Assembly (NCBI RefSeq): GCF_021462525.1
Contig: NZ_JAKEDT010000010.1
Span: 1-64,000 of the forward strand
Direction of reading: 5' to 3'
Source: Thermus caliditerrae
GTDB taxonomy: Bacteria; Deinococcota; Deinococci; Deinococcales; Thermaceae
Length of the DNA: 64,000 nt
The position numbers were made by a program, and so were the translations under genes. Numbering within the stretch: position 1 is the stretch's first letter; every line of letters begins with the position of its first letter. The notes beneath the pieces were generated by a model. The model saw only the letters and a program-made list of their open reading frames with translations. It was not told where the DNA came from and did no database searches. Positions 41,530 through 50,769 of this stretch are shown here, one piece after another.

Positions 41530-42460
41530 AGGCCACGCCCCCTTCCACCTCGCCCTCCGGGTCCCAAAGCCCCCCGGGGCGGGTGGGGTCTTCTTCCTCC
41601 TCCTTGGCCTCTTCGGGCAGGCCGAGGCCCTGGAAGAGGTCCAGGAGATCCTCCACCATCCGCTCCAGAAGCCTGGCCTCCTGGATTTGCTCCCGAAGCC
41701 TATGGCGCACCCGCCGATCTACCTCCAGGTCCCCCTCTGCCGCCGCTAGGAAGGCGGCGGGCACCAGGACCTCGGTCTTGTAGAGGTCGGCCACGTCGTA
41801 GACAAAGGAAAGAAGCTTCCCCGTGTGGATGAAGCCCAGGGCGGGGCTGAAGCCCGCGCTGACGATGGCCGCATGGGCCAGGCCGTAGAGGTAGGCGGCC
41901 CCCGCGGAAAGCGCCCGGTTCACCGGGTCGGAGGCCGCCCAGTCCCGGCGGTCGTAGCTCCGGCCCTTCCACGGCACCCCCGTTTCCCTGCTCCAGCGGG
42001 CGTAGGCGGCCCGCACCCGCACCCCCTCGAGGCCCCGCACCTGCTCCAGGCTGAGGTCCCGGGGTAGCGGCTCTTGAAAGCGCTTCTCGTAGAGGCGGTA
42101 GACCGCCTCCAGGTGGAGCCTGGGGTCGGCCCAGGCCCGGGCCTGGCGCTGGAGGCGGAGGGCGCTTCGGGTGTCCCCCAGGCCCTGGGCGTAGAAGCGG
42201 GCGTACCCCTCCCCCACCCAGCACACCGTGCACCCGTTGCCCGCCAGGGCCCGGATGGCGGCGTGGGTGATGCGGGTGCCGGGACCCAGGAAGAGCACCC
42301 CCAAGGCGGCCACCGGCACCAAGGTGAGGCCCTCCCGGTCGTAGATGCCGATGCCCTGGGCCTCCTGCTCGATGAAGGCGTGCTCCACGTAGAGGTAGGA
42401 GAGGCCGTCCCGGAACTTGGGGAGCTCCTTCAGGTTGCGGGCTGGGGGAACGGGGGGCAT
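41483..42460 (-). CDS. cas1: CRISPR-associated integrase Cas1e
   Basis: This is the catalytic subunit that inserts spacers at the leader-repeat junction. Family features include the N-terminal LPKFRDGLSYLYVEHAFIEQEAQGI, a beta-strand domain with FLGPGTRITHAA, and the helical domain with YRLYEKRF, SAGAAYLYGLAHAAIVSAG and GFIHTGKLLSFVYDVADLYK, which carry the metal-binding Glu, His and Asp. At 325 aa it is normal for Cas1e. It starts 3 bases after cas6e. Confidence 0.97.
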   Translation of the reverse strand: MPPVPPARNLKELPKFRDGLSYLYVEHAFIEQEAQGIGIYDREGLTLVPVAALGVLFLGPGTRITHAAIRALAGNGCTVCWVGEGYARFYAQGLGDTRSALRLQRQARAWADPRLHLEAVYRLYEKRFQEPLPRDLSLEQVRGLEGVRVRAAYARWSRETGVPWKGRSYDRRDWAASDPVNRALSAGAAYLYGLAHAAIVSAGFSPALGFIHTGKLLSFVYDVADLYKTEVLVPAAFLAAAEGDLEVDRRVRHRLREQIQEARLLERMVEDLLDLFQGLGLPEEAKEEEEDPTRPGGLWDPEGEVEGGVAYGGDGLGEGAEELEG

Positions 42461-42463
42461 GGC

Positions 42464-43084
42464 CTATGGACGCAGGGAGAGGAGGCCGAGGCCAAGCACC
42501 TTCCCCGGACCAATACCCCGCTCCAGGGTTTTCAGAGCCATCTCGGGGTCCACCACCTCCAGCACCCCCTCAAAGAGCACCGCTTGGACCTGGAGCAGGT
42601 GGCCATCCTTGTGGCGTACCTCCAGAAAGGTGTCCTGGCGTATGTCCGCTAGCAGGCGCCCATCCTCCTCCAAAAGGCGGAAACCTCCCTCCCGCAGCTT
42701 TCGCTCTAGCCAGAAGAACTTTTCTGCGCGGGTCTTGAGGGCCACCCGTTCCCCGGTTTCCCGCTCCCGCTTGCTGGGGTTGGCCTTTAGGCGGAAGCGG
42801 AGGACCTGCCCAGGGTGCAAGGCAGGGTGGAAGGGCTTGGGGGGAAAGACCCGGGCGTATCCGGCTTCCAGAACGCCCCAGTCTGGCTCGGTGAGGGTCT
42901 GCACCAGGACCACGGGGTCCTCGAGGCCCCGGGTGGGCTCGAGGCGCCATAGCAACCGCTCCCGCTTCTCCGCCAGGGCTTGGGAAACCGCCTTGGAGAG
43001 GGTGCGGTGCATCTCGTAGGGGCTGGCCAGGTCCCTGCGGGCGGCCTTGGAGCGGAGGTCAAGCACCAGCTTGCTGATCCACAT
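42464..43084 (-). CDS. cas6e: CRISPR repeat endoribonuclease Cas6e (Cse3)
   Basis: It cuts pre-crRNA at the base of the repeat hairpin and stays bound in Cascade. I chose ATG 43084 (MWISKLVLDL), overlapping cas5 by 26 bases. The catalytic histidine is in SPYEMHRTLSKAV, and the glycine-rich RNA-binding loop GIGPGKVLGLGLLSL closes the second ferredoxin-like domain. The 206-aa length agrees with T. thermophilus Cse3. Confidence 0.95.
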   Translation of the reverse strand: MWISKLVLDLRSKAARRDLASPYEMHRTLSKAVSQALAEKRERLLWRLEPTRGLEDPVVLVQTLTEPDWGVLEAGYARVFPPKPFHPALHPGQVLRFRLKANPSKRERETGERVALKTRAEKFFWLERKLREGGFRLLEEDGRLLADIRQDTFLEVRHKDGHLLQVQAVLFEGVLEVVDPEMALKTLERGIGPGKVLGLGLLSLRP

Positions 43085-43829
43085 GGTCTCCCTCCTTGGG
43101 CAGAGGCACCGCTTCCTTGGGCAGAACCTCCTCCCGCACGTACCGGGCCCCAAAGCGCCGCTGGGCAAAGGGGGCCACGGGCTGGTCGTAGACCAGGCGC
43201 CCCTCCTCCGCCTCCAGGACCAGGAGGAAGCCCTCTTCGGGCCTGGGATCCTTCCCTTCCTTGCCCTTCCCGAGAAAGGGGTAGGCCTTAAGGGCCTCTT
43301 CCAGGGGTTCTTCCCGCAAGCCGTCTTCCAGGTAGGGCGGGGGGCTTGGCACGTAGCCCTTCCGGCCCAGGTAGAGGACGTACCGGGGATCCTTCAGGGC
43401 CCGGTGAGCCGCCTCCAAAAGAGACTTCGGCCCCTCGAGACCCACCAGGAAGGCGGCATCGGAGAGGTAGAACCTCTGGCTGACCACAGTGGAGTTTTTG
43501 GGGTCTATGCGAATAGGTATGTGGGGGATTATTTCTTGCAACCACTCCTTTTCCTTTTGTGTATTAACAGCAACATATCCCTCGGCTTTGTAAACAAACT
43601 GGGCCGTCTGGTAGTCCACCCGCAACACCCCCTTCTGGTCCACCCGCACCCCCATCCGTAGGGCGGCCAGGTCGGAGATGTCCTCCTGTCGATCCCGGCC
43701 CAAGGCGGCAGCCAGGAGGCCCAGGACACCGCTTTTGGTGGGGTAGGGCCAGGTGTCCCGGTGGTCGAAGCGGCTCCTTGTACCCCAGGACTGCATGGGG
43801 CCTTGGAGCCGCAGGAGAAGGGTGGCCAT
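43059..43829 (-). CDS. cas5: Cascade subunit Cas5e (CasD)
   Basis: It caps the 5' handle of crRNA in the type I-E complex. The start MATLLLRLQGPMQSWGTRSRF matches the Cas5e RAMP N-terminus, and WPYPTKSGVLGLLAAALGRDR contains the conserved loop. It is 256 aa. Bases 43480-43610 (residues about 75-120) are clearly poorer in GC than the rest of the gene, with unusual codons such as AAA, ATA and TTT, which suggests recombination. Confidence 0.94.
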   Translation of the reverse strand: MATLLLRLQGPMQSWGTRSRFDHRDTWPYPTKSGVLGLLAAALGRDRQEDISDLAALRMGVRVDQKGVLRVDYQTAQFVYKAEGYVAVNTQKEKEWLQEIIPHIPIRIDPKNSTVVSQRFYLSDAAFLVGLEGPKSLLEAAHRALKDPRYVLYLGRKGYVPSPPPYLEDGLREEPLEEALKAYPFLGKGKEGKDPRPEEGFLLVLEAEEGRLVYDQPVAPFAQRRFGARYVREEVLPKEAVPLPKEGDHVDQQAGA

Positions 43830-43830
43830 G

Positions 43831-44976
43831 CTAGCCCTCCAAGAGGGCCCTAAGGGCCTCCTCCACCTTTCCCCTCAACTCCGGAAGGCTCTGCGCCAGG
43901 GGAAGGCCTTCCGCCTCCCCTTCGGTGAGGTTCAGGGCTCCCTTCCACTCCGGGGAGAGGGGGCCGTAAGCCCGGTCAAACTTGGCCCACTCCCGGGCCA
44001 GGGCCTCCACGGAGAGGTCGGAGAGGGCCTTGCCCTCTTTGGGCCAGATGGGCCTCTCAAAGGCGGTGGCCAGGTTGCGGGGCATCCCCACCCCGGCGCG
44101 GAAGGCCAGGAAAAGGGGCGGGTTGTGGGCGGCGAAGCTGTTCTGCTTGCCCGAGGGCAGGGTGAGGGCAAAGGCTTCCAGGAAAGCCAGGGCCCCTTTC
44201 CGGGCAAGCTCCTGATCCCCCTGCAGGTTTTCCAGGAGCTTGTCCAGGTTCACCACCGCATAGCGGTACATGGTGGCGGAGTAAAACTCCACGTCCCCCA
44301 TCATTCCCGCTCCGGTGTCCTCCTTGGGGTTCAGATCGTCCACGGCGGTGTAGAAGTCAAACTCCCGGTCCACCTTGTGGGTGGAAAGGGCATGGGCCAC
44401 CTGGCAGGCGGCGTCCACCCCAAACTCGGGGCGGTCCGCCAGCATCCGGCCGAAGAGGGCCAGGTCCACCGCCTTGCCCCCGTTAAGAATATCTAACAAC
44501 TCGTTAAGGAAGTGCTTTCTTTCTTTATCAGAAAGAGTTCCAGTCAGAAGTTTCTGCATTTCACGGTGAATAAGATCAACCAGCCTTCTTACCTCTTCGC
44601 TCCCCAAGAAGAGGAGGTAAGAAGTTTTCTCCGGATCGTCCTTTTTGAAGAAGGAACCTTTCTCCTGCTTCTTCATTAACTCCAGGAGCCTCTTTGAGGC
44701 TGCGAGCGCATCTTGCTCGGCAATTCCCCGGCCCACCAAAAGCGGAATGAGGCGTTCTCTGATCAGCCTTTGGGTCCGTATGGCAAGCTCGGCCTCAGTA
44801 AACTCCCCAATCAGACCTTCTCTAAAAGCCACCCGCACCGCCCGCTTCTGCGCCTGGCTGGAGATGCGGGCCCGGCGAAAACCGCCGAAGAGGGCGTCCT
44901 TGGGGCTTCCCGTGTCGTCCCGGTTCAGGTTGCTGGGGGCCACCGTCTGGATCACGTGCACTTCCAGAAGCTTCAT
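43831..44976 (-). CDS. cas7: Cascade backbone subunit Cas7e (Cse4/CasC)
   Basis: It polymerises along the crRNA spacer. I chose ATG 44976 (MKLLEVHVIQTVAPSNLNRDD), which overlaps the cas11 stop. The block GGFRRARISSQAQKRAVR is diagnostic for Cas7e. It is 381 aa. Bases about 44480-44830 (residues 50-165) are much richer in A/T than either side and encode the variable part of the protein, pointing to replacement of that segment by gene exchange. Confidence 0.95.
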   Translation of the reverse strand: MKLLEVHVIQTVAPSNLNRDDTGSPKDALFGGFRRARISSQAQKRAVRVAFREGLIGEFTEAELAIRTQRLIRERLIPLLVGRGIAEQDALAASKRLLELMKKQEKGSFFKKDDPEKTSYLLFLGSEEVRRLVDLIHREMQKLLTGTLSDKERKHFLNELLDILNGGKAVDLALFGRMLADRPEFGVDAACQVAHALSTHKVDREFDFYTAVDDLNPKEDTGAGMMGDVEFYSATMYRYAVVNLDKLLENLQGDQELARKGALAFLEAFALTLPSGKQNSFAAHNPPLFLAFRAGVGMPRNLATAFERPIWPKEGKALSDLSVEALAREWAKFDRAYGPLSPEWKGALNLTEGEAEGLPLAQSLPELRGKVEEALRALLEG

Positions 44977-45476
44977 GCCTTCACCTCCTCTATCCCTTCT
45001 TGTGTCTGCTCTTCCCGAACGCCGTAGTACTCCCGGGCCCAGCGGGCCTGGACCCGCCTCCTCGGGTCGAACCACCGGAGGAGGTCCTCCAGCAGTTGGG
45101 CGAAGTCCAAACCGCCTTCCACCAGGCCCACTGCTTGGCGCAGACGGAAGGCGATCTGGTCCCGGTCTGCATCCAAAAGGGCCAGGAAGCGCCTCTCCAC
45201 GCTCTTAGAGTCCCGGGCGCGCTCTGCCTCCTTCAGGGCCCGGGCCAGGGTGCGCCCCTCCTGGTGGGCCCCGTCCTTCAGGGCGTAGAGGGCGGCCACC
45301 AGGTAGTGGGCCTCCCGTTGCCAACCTTCCTCCCGCACGAAGGCCTCCACGTAGGGGAAGGCGGGCGGATATGCCCCCGGCGCAAAGGCCAGGCTCCGCC
45401 TTAAAGTGGCCCGGACCGCAGTCCAGCTCTGGCTTTCCTTGAGCTTCTCCAACCAATCCACAAAAGCCCTGCTCAT
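44973..45476 (-). CDS. cse2: Cascade small subunit Cas11 (Cse2/CasB)
   Basis: A helical 167-aa protein of the Cse2 family: SRAFVDWLEKLKESQSWTAVRATLRRSLAF at the start, then helices through RFLALLDADRDQIAFRLRQAV and FAQLLEDLLRWFDPRRRVQARWAREYYG. It stabilises the R-loop in Cascade as a dimer. Both ends overlap neighbours by 4 bases (ATGA). Confidence 0.94.
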   Translation of the reverse strand: MSRAFVDWLEKLKESQSWTAVRATLRRSLAFAPGAYPPAFPYVEAFVREEGWQREAHYLVAALYALKDGAHQEGRTLARALKEAERARDSKSVERRFLALLDADRDQIAFRLRQAVGLVEGGLDFAQLLEDLLRWFDPRRRVQARWAREYYGVREEQTQEGIEEVKA

Positions 45477-46933
45477 GGCCTCCCCTCCCTGGCCTGGGCG
45501 TGGGTCAGGGCTAGACCCATGGCCCTCTCCCCCACCGCCAGACCCTTCAGGTGCCGTCCTTCCGTACCCACGAAGGCCCGGGTTTCCTCCCAGGCCCTAA
45601 GGGCCGCCTGCCTCACCTCCTCCCGCCACCGGTCCATGGCGTCCGGTTGGGCTAAGCCCTCCAGAAACCGGGGGAAGCGCCCGTCCAGAGCGGCCCAGTA
45701 GAGGCGGAGGAGGGGCAAGGAGTCCTGGAAGCGGCGGAGCTCTTCCTGGTCCTTGTCCCCCAGAACCCCCCTGGCCACCTCCCGGGCTACCCCATACAGG
45801 GCGTTCCCTACCCTTTCCGCAAGCTCGAGGGCCTTCTGCAAAAGCTCCTCCGCCTCCAGGGAAAGGAAACCTTGGGGCAGGGGGTAGACCTCCCGGCGCA
45901 CATCCAGCACCTTGTCCTGGTTGGACACCTGGCCCAGCACCCGAAGCACCCGCCTTAAGCCCATCTCCTCCGCCACCCGAACAGCGTGGGCCAGGGTGGC
46001 GGGAAAGCTCCCCCCAGCGGCGGGGAGCATGGCGGAGAAATCCCGCCAAAAGCTCTTTTCCACGCTGAGGCGTAAGGGGAGCACCTGGCCCTCGCCCCCT
46101 AGGCGGTAGGCCACCATGGGGTCGCGGAAGCCCACTTCCAGGGGCTCCACCCCGGGACCATAGGCCATCTCCCGCACTCCGTTTCCCTCGTCTAGGAGAA
46201 GTACCCCCCGGCTGGGCCAGGCGTAGACCCGGGCGGCGCCCTGCAAGGGCCACCGGGTGGCGTGGCCCTGTACGTCTTGGGTGCGGAGGGGCGGCAACTC
46301 CCACACGGGCACCCCAGGATCCTTCTGGGGCACCAGGTTCAGGACCAGGGTCTGGAAGAGGTTCTCCCCCACGGCCAAAAAGGCCGCGGGCCTGGCCAGG
46401 GGGGCGTCCCTGGCAGAGGTGACCCCAAGCCGCCTAAGGAAGCCGCCGGGGGCGTAGGCTTGGTGCACCAGGAGGGCCCGGGCCGCCTGGGCATAGGAGG
46501 CCAGGGGCACGTTCTCCTCGGTGGTGTGGTCGAAGAGGGTGGGGTTGTTGCCGCTCGCCATCTCCGGCAGGAGCTTGGCCCAGGGCAGGGGGTCTTTGTC
46601 GGGCAGGTCGGGGATTTGCAGGAAGGGGGCAGTATCGTGGAAGAGGTAGAAGCGGTCGCAGAAGCGGCACAGGTATATCTGGAGAGCGTTGCGGTCAAAC
46701 CCGCCTTGTTCCAGGAGTTCCAAGGCATCGCAACCACCCCTTACCAGGGGTAGGGCCCGGTAGAGCACCGCCAGAAGGAGGCGGTGGAGAGCGACCTCCT
46801 CCAGAGGTGAGGGTGTTTCAATGCGCGCTATGGTGTGGGCCTCGAGGAGGGCTTCCGCAAGGCCCACTTCCCGCACCCGGCCCCCTTGGAACACCGGGAT
46901 CCAGGGCTCTGTCAACAGGTTGAACTTGGCCAA
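45473..46933 (-). CDS. cas8e: Cascade large subunit Cas8e (Cse1/CasA)
   Basis: It recognises the PAM and recruits Cas3. The N-terminus FNLLTEPWIPVFQGGRVREVGLAEALLEAH is the family hallmark; the loop NPTLFDHTTEENVPL near residue 130 is expected to contact DNA. The four-helix C-terminal bundle follows. It is 486 aa. The start is TTG, placed with certainty by a consensus ribosome site (AAGGAGGTG) 5 bases before it. Confidence 0.95.
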   Translation of the reverse strand: MAKFNLLTEPWIPVFQGGRVREVGLAEALLEAHTIARIETPSPLEEVALHRLLLAVLYRALPLVRGGCDALELLEQGGFDRNALQIYLCRFCDRFYLFHDTAPFLQIPDLPDKDPLPWAKLLPEMASGNNPTLFDHTTEENVPLASYAQAARALLVHQAYAPGGFLRRLGVTSARDAPLARPAAFLAVGENLFQTLVLNLVPQKDPGVPVWELPPLRTQDVQGHATRWPLQGAARVYAWPSRGVLLLDEGNGVREMAYGPGVEPLEVGFRDPMVAYRLGGEGQVLPLRLSVEKSFWRDFSAMLPAAGGSFPATLAHAVRVAEEMGLRRVLRVLGQVSNQDKVLDVRREVYPLPQGFLSLEAEELLQKALELAERVGNALYGVAREVARGVLGDKDQEELRRFQDSLPLLRLYWAALDGRFPRFLEGLAQPDAMDRWREEVRQAALRAWEETRAFVGTEGRHLKGLAVGERAMGLALTHAQAREGRP

Positions 46934-46967
46934 GGAACACCTCCTTCCCTCAGGCTACGGGGCCAAC

Positions 46968-46984
46968 CCGTCATCCGCTGACGG
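46968..46984 (-). terminator. small hairpin between cas3 and cas8e
   Basis: CCGTCA and TGACGG pair around a 5-base loop directly after the cas3 stop, in the only gap (53 bases) of an otherwise overlapping operon. It could reduce read-through or protect the Cascade message end, allowing cas3 and Cascade levels to differ. Confidence 0.35.
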
Positions 46985-46986
46985 AT

Positions 46987-49782
46987 TTACACCCGCTCGT
47001 AGACCACCCCCAGCTCCGGGTCCAATTCCACCCGCACGCCGCCCTTCTCCAAGGGAAATACTCGCCCCACCTCTAGAAGCCTCAAGCCCCGCAGGAGGCC
47101 GCTTCGCCGCCAGGCGGGCGGGGGATCTTCCTTTAACAGGGCTTGGGGAATGGGGTAGCGGGAAAGGCGCACCACCCGGGACCAAAGGGCAAGCGCTTCC
47201 TCCTTGGAAACCTCCCCCTTCAGGCGCACGGGGCGCTTTCCCTCGGGGTCCAGGGCCCACCCTTCCCCCACCCGATAAAGGGGCACCGCGGGCACGCTGG
47301 GGTCGCCCAAGCGGGTGAGGAGGCGCTGGGTCTTCTCATCTTCAGCGTCATCGTCCAGATGGAAGGCCGCCGCCAGGGCGCTGGCCTCGGTGTCGGAGAG
47401 GAGGGCCTCGAGGTCGGATAGGGACAGGTTTTCCGCGGTCTTGGCCTCCTGCTCCCAGCGGTTCTGAAGGCGCTTATAGCTGTCTTCTGCCCGCCTCCTC
47501 AAGTCTTCCGGAAAGCCCTCCGGGGTGCGGCTATAAACCTCCTCCAGGAGGCCCTCGAGGTCCTCCGGCACCCTAAGGGCCTCCCGGCCCCGCAGGGACA
47601 GCCAGGTGGAGAGGAGGAGGTAGTCCTCATAAACCCGATTCCAATGGAGCCCCTCGCCAAACTCCGGCTCCTTCCCAAGCCCGCCCACCAGCAGTCGAGG
47701 TTCCCCGTGCTCCGAAGGTCTTTGCCGCTCGTGGCGGTGGAGCCTTCCCAAGCGCTGGAAGAGGAGGTCCACGGGGGCAAGGTCGGTGTAGAGCAGGTCA
47801 AAGTCCAGGTCCAGGCTTTGCTCAGCCACCTGGGTGGCCACCAGGATGGCCCTTTCGGGCCTGGGGCCCCCTTTGCCGAACAGGCTCAGGGCCACAAGCT
47901 CCCTAAGGGCCCGCTCCTCCGCGGGGAAACGGGCATGGAGGAGGAAGACCAGGGTGCCGTCCTCAAGACGCTTCCCCACCACGAAATCCCCTTTCTCATC
48001 CCGCGCCTTCCAGAGTTCGCCCCAGGGGCCCTCCGAGGCAGGATGGCCAAGGATTGCCAAAAGCCCCGCCAGGGTGAGCCTCTCCCCATCGCCCAAGGCC
48101 TGGTAGAGGGCCTGGACCCGGTCCACGGTGTTCACGATGGCCCCCAAGACCCCAGGGAGCCTGCCCAAAAGCTCCTGGGCCAAAGCCTCCGGCTCCACAG
48201 GGGCGGCCAGAAGGCGCACCCGTTTGCCGTCCTCCAGGGGAAGGGTTACGGCCCGAAGGAGGCTCTCCCCGGCGAAGGCCGCCACCCGCGGGTAGGGGGG
48301 CAGGGCTGCCGCCTGCACCCCCCAGGCCCGGAGGAGCTCTTCCCGCTTGGCCTTGGGCAGGGTGGCGGTCATGAGGACCACGCTGGATCCCAGGGCCTTA
48401 AGCCAGCGGAGAAGGGCGGAAAGGAGCCCCGAGGTGTAGGTGTCGTAGGCGTGCACCTCATCCAGGACCACCACCCGGTTCATGAGCCCCCAAAGCCGGA
48501 TGAAGTGGTGCTTCACCCGGAGGACCCCCAAAAGGGCCTGGTCCAGGGTACCCACCCCGTGGCCCGCCAGCATGGCCCGCTTGCGGGCGGAGAACCAGGC
48601 GGAGGCGCCCACGCCCCCCTCCTCCTCATCCTGGAAGGTGGCCACGCCCTTATTGGGGTCATACTGGGTGTCGTACACCTGCTGGGGCTTGGAGCGTTCC
48701 AGAAGCTTTTCGTACTCCGGGTTCAGGAGAGCCGCCCCGTGCTGGAGCTGAAGCTCCAGGCGACCTTCCTCCGCCAGCTTGGCCAGGAAGCCCTTCACCC
48801 GGGTGAAGAGGCCGTTGGCTGTGGCTTGTGTGGGGAGGGCCAGGTAGAGCCCCCGGTGGTCCAGGCGTTCCTGGAGGAGGTGGTAGGCGTAGAGGGCGGC
48901 CTCGGTCTTCCCCAAGCCCATGGGGGCCTCCACCAGGAGGAGAACGGGTTCCTGGACGCCATCCAGAAGCCGGGGCACCGCCTCCTGCAAGGCGTTGGGG
49001 GCGAAGGGGAAAAGCTCCTGGAAACCTCTCTCCCCCTGGAGCAGGGGCTTAGGCCAGGGGAGGTTGTCCAAGGCTTCCCGGGCCTTCCCAAGGGCTTCCT
49101 CCCAGTATCCCGGGGCCGAGGGGTCCCTCCCGTAGGGGAAGAAACCGGGGTCGGAGGCGATCCAGTCGGCGAAGGAGGCCAGGGCCATGACCCGGAGGAG
49201 GGCCTCGGGGCTGGGGTCGGGGAGGGAGGAGAAGGGCTCTAGCCCCAGGGCCTGGGCCAGGGCTTCCATCAAGTAGGCCCGGGCTTCCCGCCAGCCTTGG
49301 GGCTCGCTCCGCACATGCCGCCTTCCCGAGGCACGCTCCCGCTCGTCTGCGGGGAAGCCGTGGTGGGCCCCCAGGGCCTGGGCCAGGAGGCAGGCCCCCT
49401 TGCGGGAAAAGCCCCATGCCCGCAGGGCTTCCCGCAGGTAGAGGTCGGTGAAGACCCCGTGGGCCACCCAGGACTCGCGCACCAAGGTTTCGTTCCAGGA
49501 AAGACCTGCCTTCTGCACCCGCTGGGCCCCCTGGGGCCAGGCCGCCTGGAAGACGGGGCTTCCTTTACCCAGGTCGTGGAGGCCCGCCAGGAAGGCCACC
49601 AGGCGCAGGGCTTTCTCCTCCTGTAGGCCCCAGTCCTGGGCGTAGAGCCTCCGGGTGCGGGCAGGCTCCCGCTGCAAAAGGGCCCAAGCCACCGCCGCCG
49701 TGTCCAGCATGTGGGCCAGAAGAGGGTGGAAGGGCTCCCCGCTCTTGGCCCAGAGGGTTAGGGCCGCTTGCCTCGCCTGCAT
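46987..49782 (-). CDS. cas3: CRISPR-associated helicase/nuclease Cas3
   Basis: This enzyme degrades DNA targeted by Cascade. The N-terminal HD nuclease shows HPLLAHMLDTAAVAW and HDLGKGSPVFQAAW. The helicase has Walker A APMGLGKTEAALYAY, DEVH in VVLDEVHAYDTYTSG, SAT-like MTATLPKAKR, and motif VI LFQRLGRLHRH. The C-terminal domain follows. At 931 aa it is normal for type I-E. It starts 9 bases after the WYL regulator gene, so the two share a transcript. Confidence 0.96.
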   Translation of the reverse strand: MQARQAALTLWAKSGEPFHPLLAHMLDTAAVAWALLQREPARTRRLYAQDWGLQEEKALRLVAFLAGLHDLGKGSPVFQAAWPQGAQRVQKAGLSWNETLVRESWVAHGVFTDLYLREALRAWGFSRKGACLLAQALGAHHGFPADERERASGRRHVRSEPQGWREARAYLMEALAQALGLEPFSSLPDPSPEALLRVMALASFADWIASDPGFFPYGRDPSAPGYWEEALGKAREALDNLPWPKPLLQGERGFQELFPFAPNALQEAVPRLLDGVQEPVLLLVEAPMGLGKTEAALYAYHLLQERLDHRGLYLALPTQATANGLFTRVKGFLAKLAEEGRLELQLQHGAALLNPEYEKLLERSKPQQVYDTQYDPNKGVATFQDEEEGGVGASAWFSARKRAMLAGHGVGTLDQALLGVLRVKHHFIRLWGLMNRVVVLDEVHAYDTYTSGLLSALLRWLKALGSSVVLMTATLPKAKREELLRAWGVQAAALPPYPRVAAFAGESLLRAVTLPLEDGKRVRLLAAPVEPEALAQELLGRLPGVLGAIVNTVDRVQALYQALGDGERLTLAGLLAILGHPASEGPWGELWKARDEKGDFVVGKRLEDGTLVFLLHARFPAEERALRELVALSLFGKGGPRPERAILVATQVAEQSLDLDFDLLYTDLAPVDLLFQRLGRLHRHERQRPSEHGEPRLLVGGLGKEPEFGEGLHWNRVYEDYLLLSTWLSLRGREALRVPEDLEGLLEEVYSRTPEGFPEDLRRRAEDSYKRLQNRWEQEAKTAENLSLSDLEALLSDTEASALAAAFHLDDDAEDEKTQRLLTRLGDPSVPAVPLYRVGEGWALDPEGKRPVRLKGEVSKEEALALWSRVVRLSRYPIPQALLKEDPPPAWRRSGLLRGLRLLEVGRVFPLEKGGVRVELDPELGVVYERV

Positions 49783-49791
49783 ACGCCCACC

Positions 49792-50760
49792 CTAACCGCC
49801 CAAGGCGACAGGGGCTGTCGCCTTCTCCAGGACCTGCCTCGCCTCGGCCAGCCAAAGCTCCCGAAGCTCCGGGGGAGAGAGGACCTCCACCCGGGGCCCG
49901 AAGCTCTGCACCCAGGCCAGGACCTCCCAGGGCACCCCGCCCTTGAAGGGAGCGGCCCAAAGCCGGGCCAGGAGGCTTCCGTCGGGGAGCTCCCGCTCCA
50001 CCTCGAGGCCCGGGTAGTCCCCCTCCAGCACCCGCCAGGCGGCCTCGGGGGCAAAGCGGAGGCGCACCTCCACTCCCCCTTCCCGCACCCCCACCACCCC
50101 CCAGGCCTGGCGGAAGTAGGCGCTTGGGTCAAAGTCCTGGGGCAGTTCATAGGTTTCCTTCAGGAGGCGGGCGTGGCGCATGCGGGAGAGCTTGAAGGTG
50201 AGGACCGCCCGGTGGAAGGTGCGCTCAAAGCCCACCGCGTAGAGGCCCAGGTTGGTGCGGCCCGCCTCGAGGAAGTACACCAGAAGCTCCTTGGGCCGCC
50301 AGTTCTTGGAACCCCCAGAGCGGTACTCAAAGGCCAGTACCCTCCTCTCCAAAAGGGCCCTGGCCACCATCTCCAGGGTGCGGGAGTCTCCCTGGCGCTC
50401 CTTTAGGCCCTCCGTGTTCCGAAGGAGGAGGCCCCTGAGGGGCTCGGGGAGCATTCGGGCTAGCTTCTCCAAAGCGCTTCCGTACTGCCGGGTGGGAGCC
50501 TGGTGGTAGAGGAGCCTTCCCGCGGCGAAAAGGGCCAAGGCCTCCACAGGGTGGAGGGCAGGCGGGGCCTCCCTCAGGCGGTAGACCCCCCGGGCCACCC
50601 GCTCCAGGGGGTAGCCCTGGAGGGCGAGGGCCTCGAGGTCCCGCTCCACCGTGCGGGGGCTTACCCCATAGCGCCGGGCCAGTTCCCCCACGCTGTGGGG
50701 CCTCAGTTTCAACTCCTCCACCAGGTCCAGGAGACGCTCCGCTTTGGATTTTTCCGCCAT
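49792..50760 (-). CDS. WYL-domain transcriptional regulator with N-terminal HTH
   Basis: The N-terminus (residues 1-60) is a winged HTH: RLLDLVEELKLRPHSVGELARRYGVSPRTVERDLEAL. The WYL domain follows, with LAFEYRSGGSKNWRPKELLVYFLEAGRTNLGLYAVG, and a C-terminal WCX region. WYL proteins bind nucleotides or other ligands and control CRISPR and other defence operons. I use ATG 50760; an earlier ATG at 50784 would put the -10 box inside the gene. It heads the cas operon, so it probably controls cas expression and its own. Confidence 0.9.
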   Translation of the reverse strand: MAEKSKAERLLDLVEELKLRPHSVGELARRYGVSPRTVERDLEALALQGYPLERVARGVYRLREAPPALHPVEALALFAAGRLLYHQAPTRQYGSALEKLARMLPEPLRGLLLRNTEGLKERQGDSRTLEMVARALLERRVLAFEYRSGGSKNWRPKELLVYFLEAGRTNLGLYAVGFERTFHRAVLTFKLSRMRHARLLKETYELPQDFDPSAYFRQAWGVVGVREGGVEVRLRFAPEAAWRVLEGDYPGLEVERELPDGSLLARLWAAPFKGGVPWEVLAWVQSFGPRVEVLSPPELRELWLAEARQVLEKATAPVALGG

Positions 50761-50769
50761 CTTGTGGGG

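Noticed and set aside
47644-49242. 532-aa plus-strand frame
   Set aside because: Runs opposite cas3, whose helicase motifs are intact; the translation is His/Gly/Leu/Glu-rich shadow sequence.
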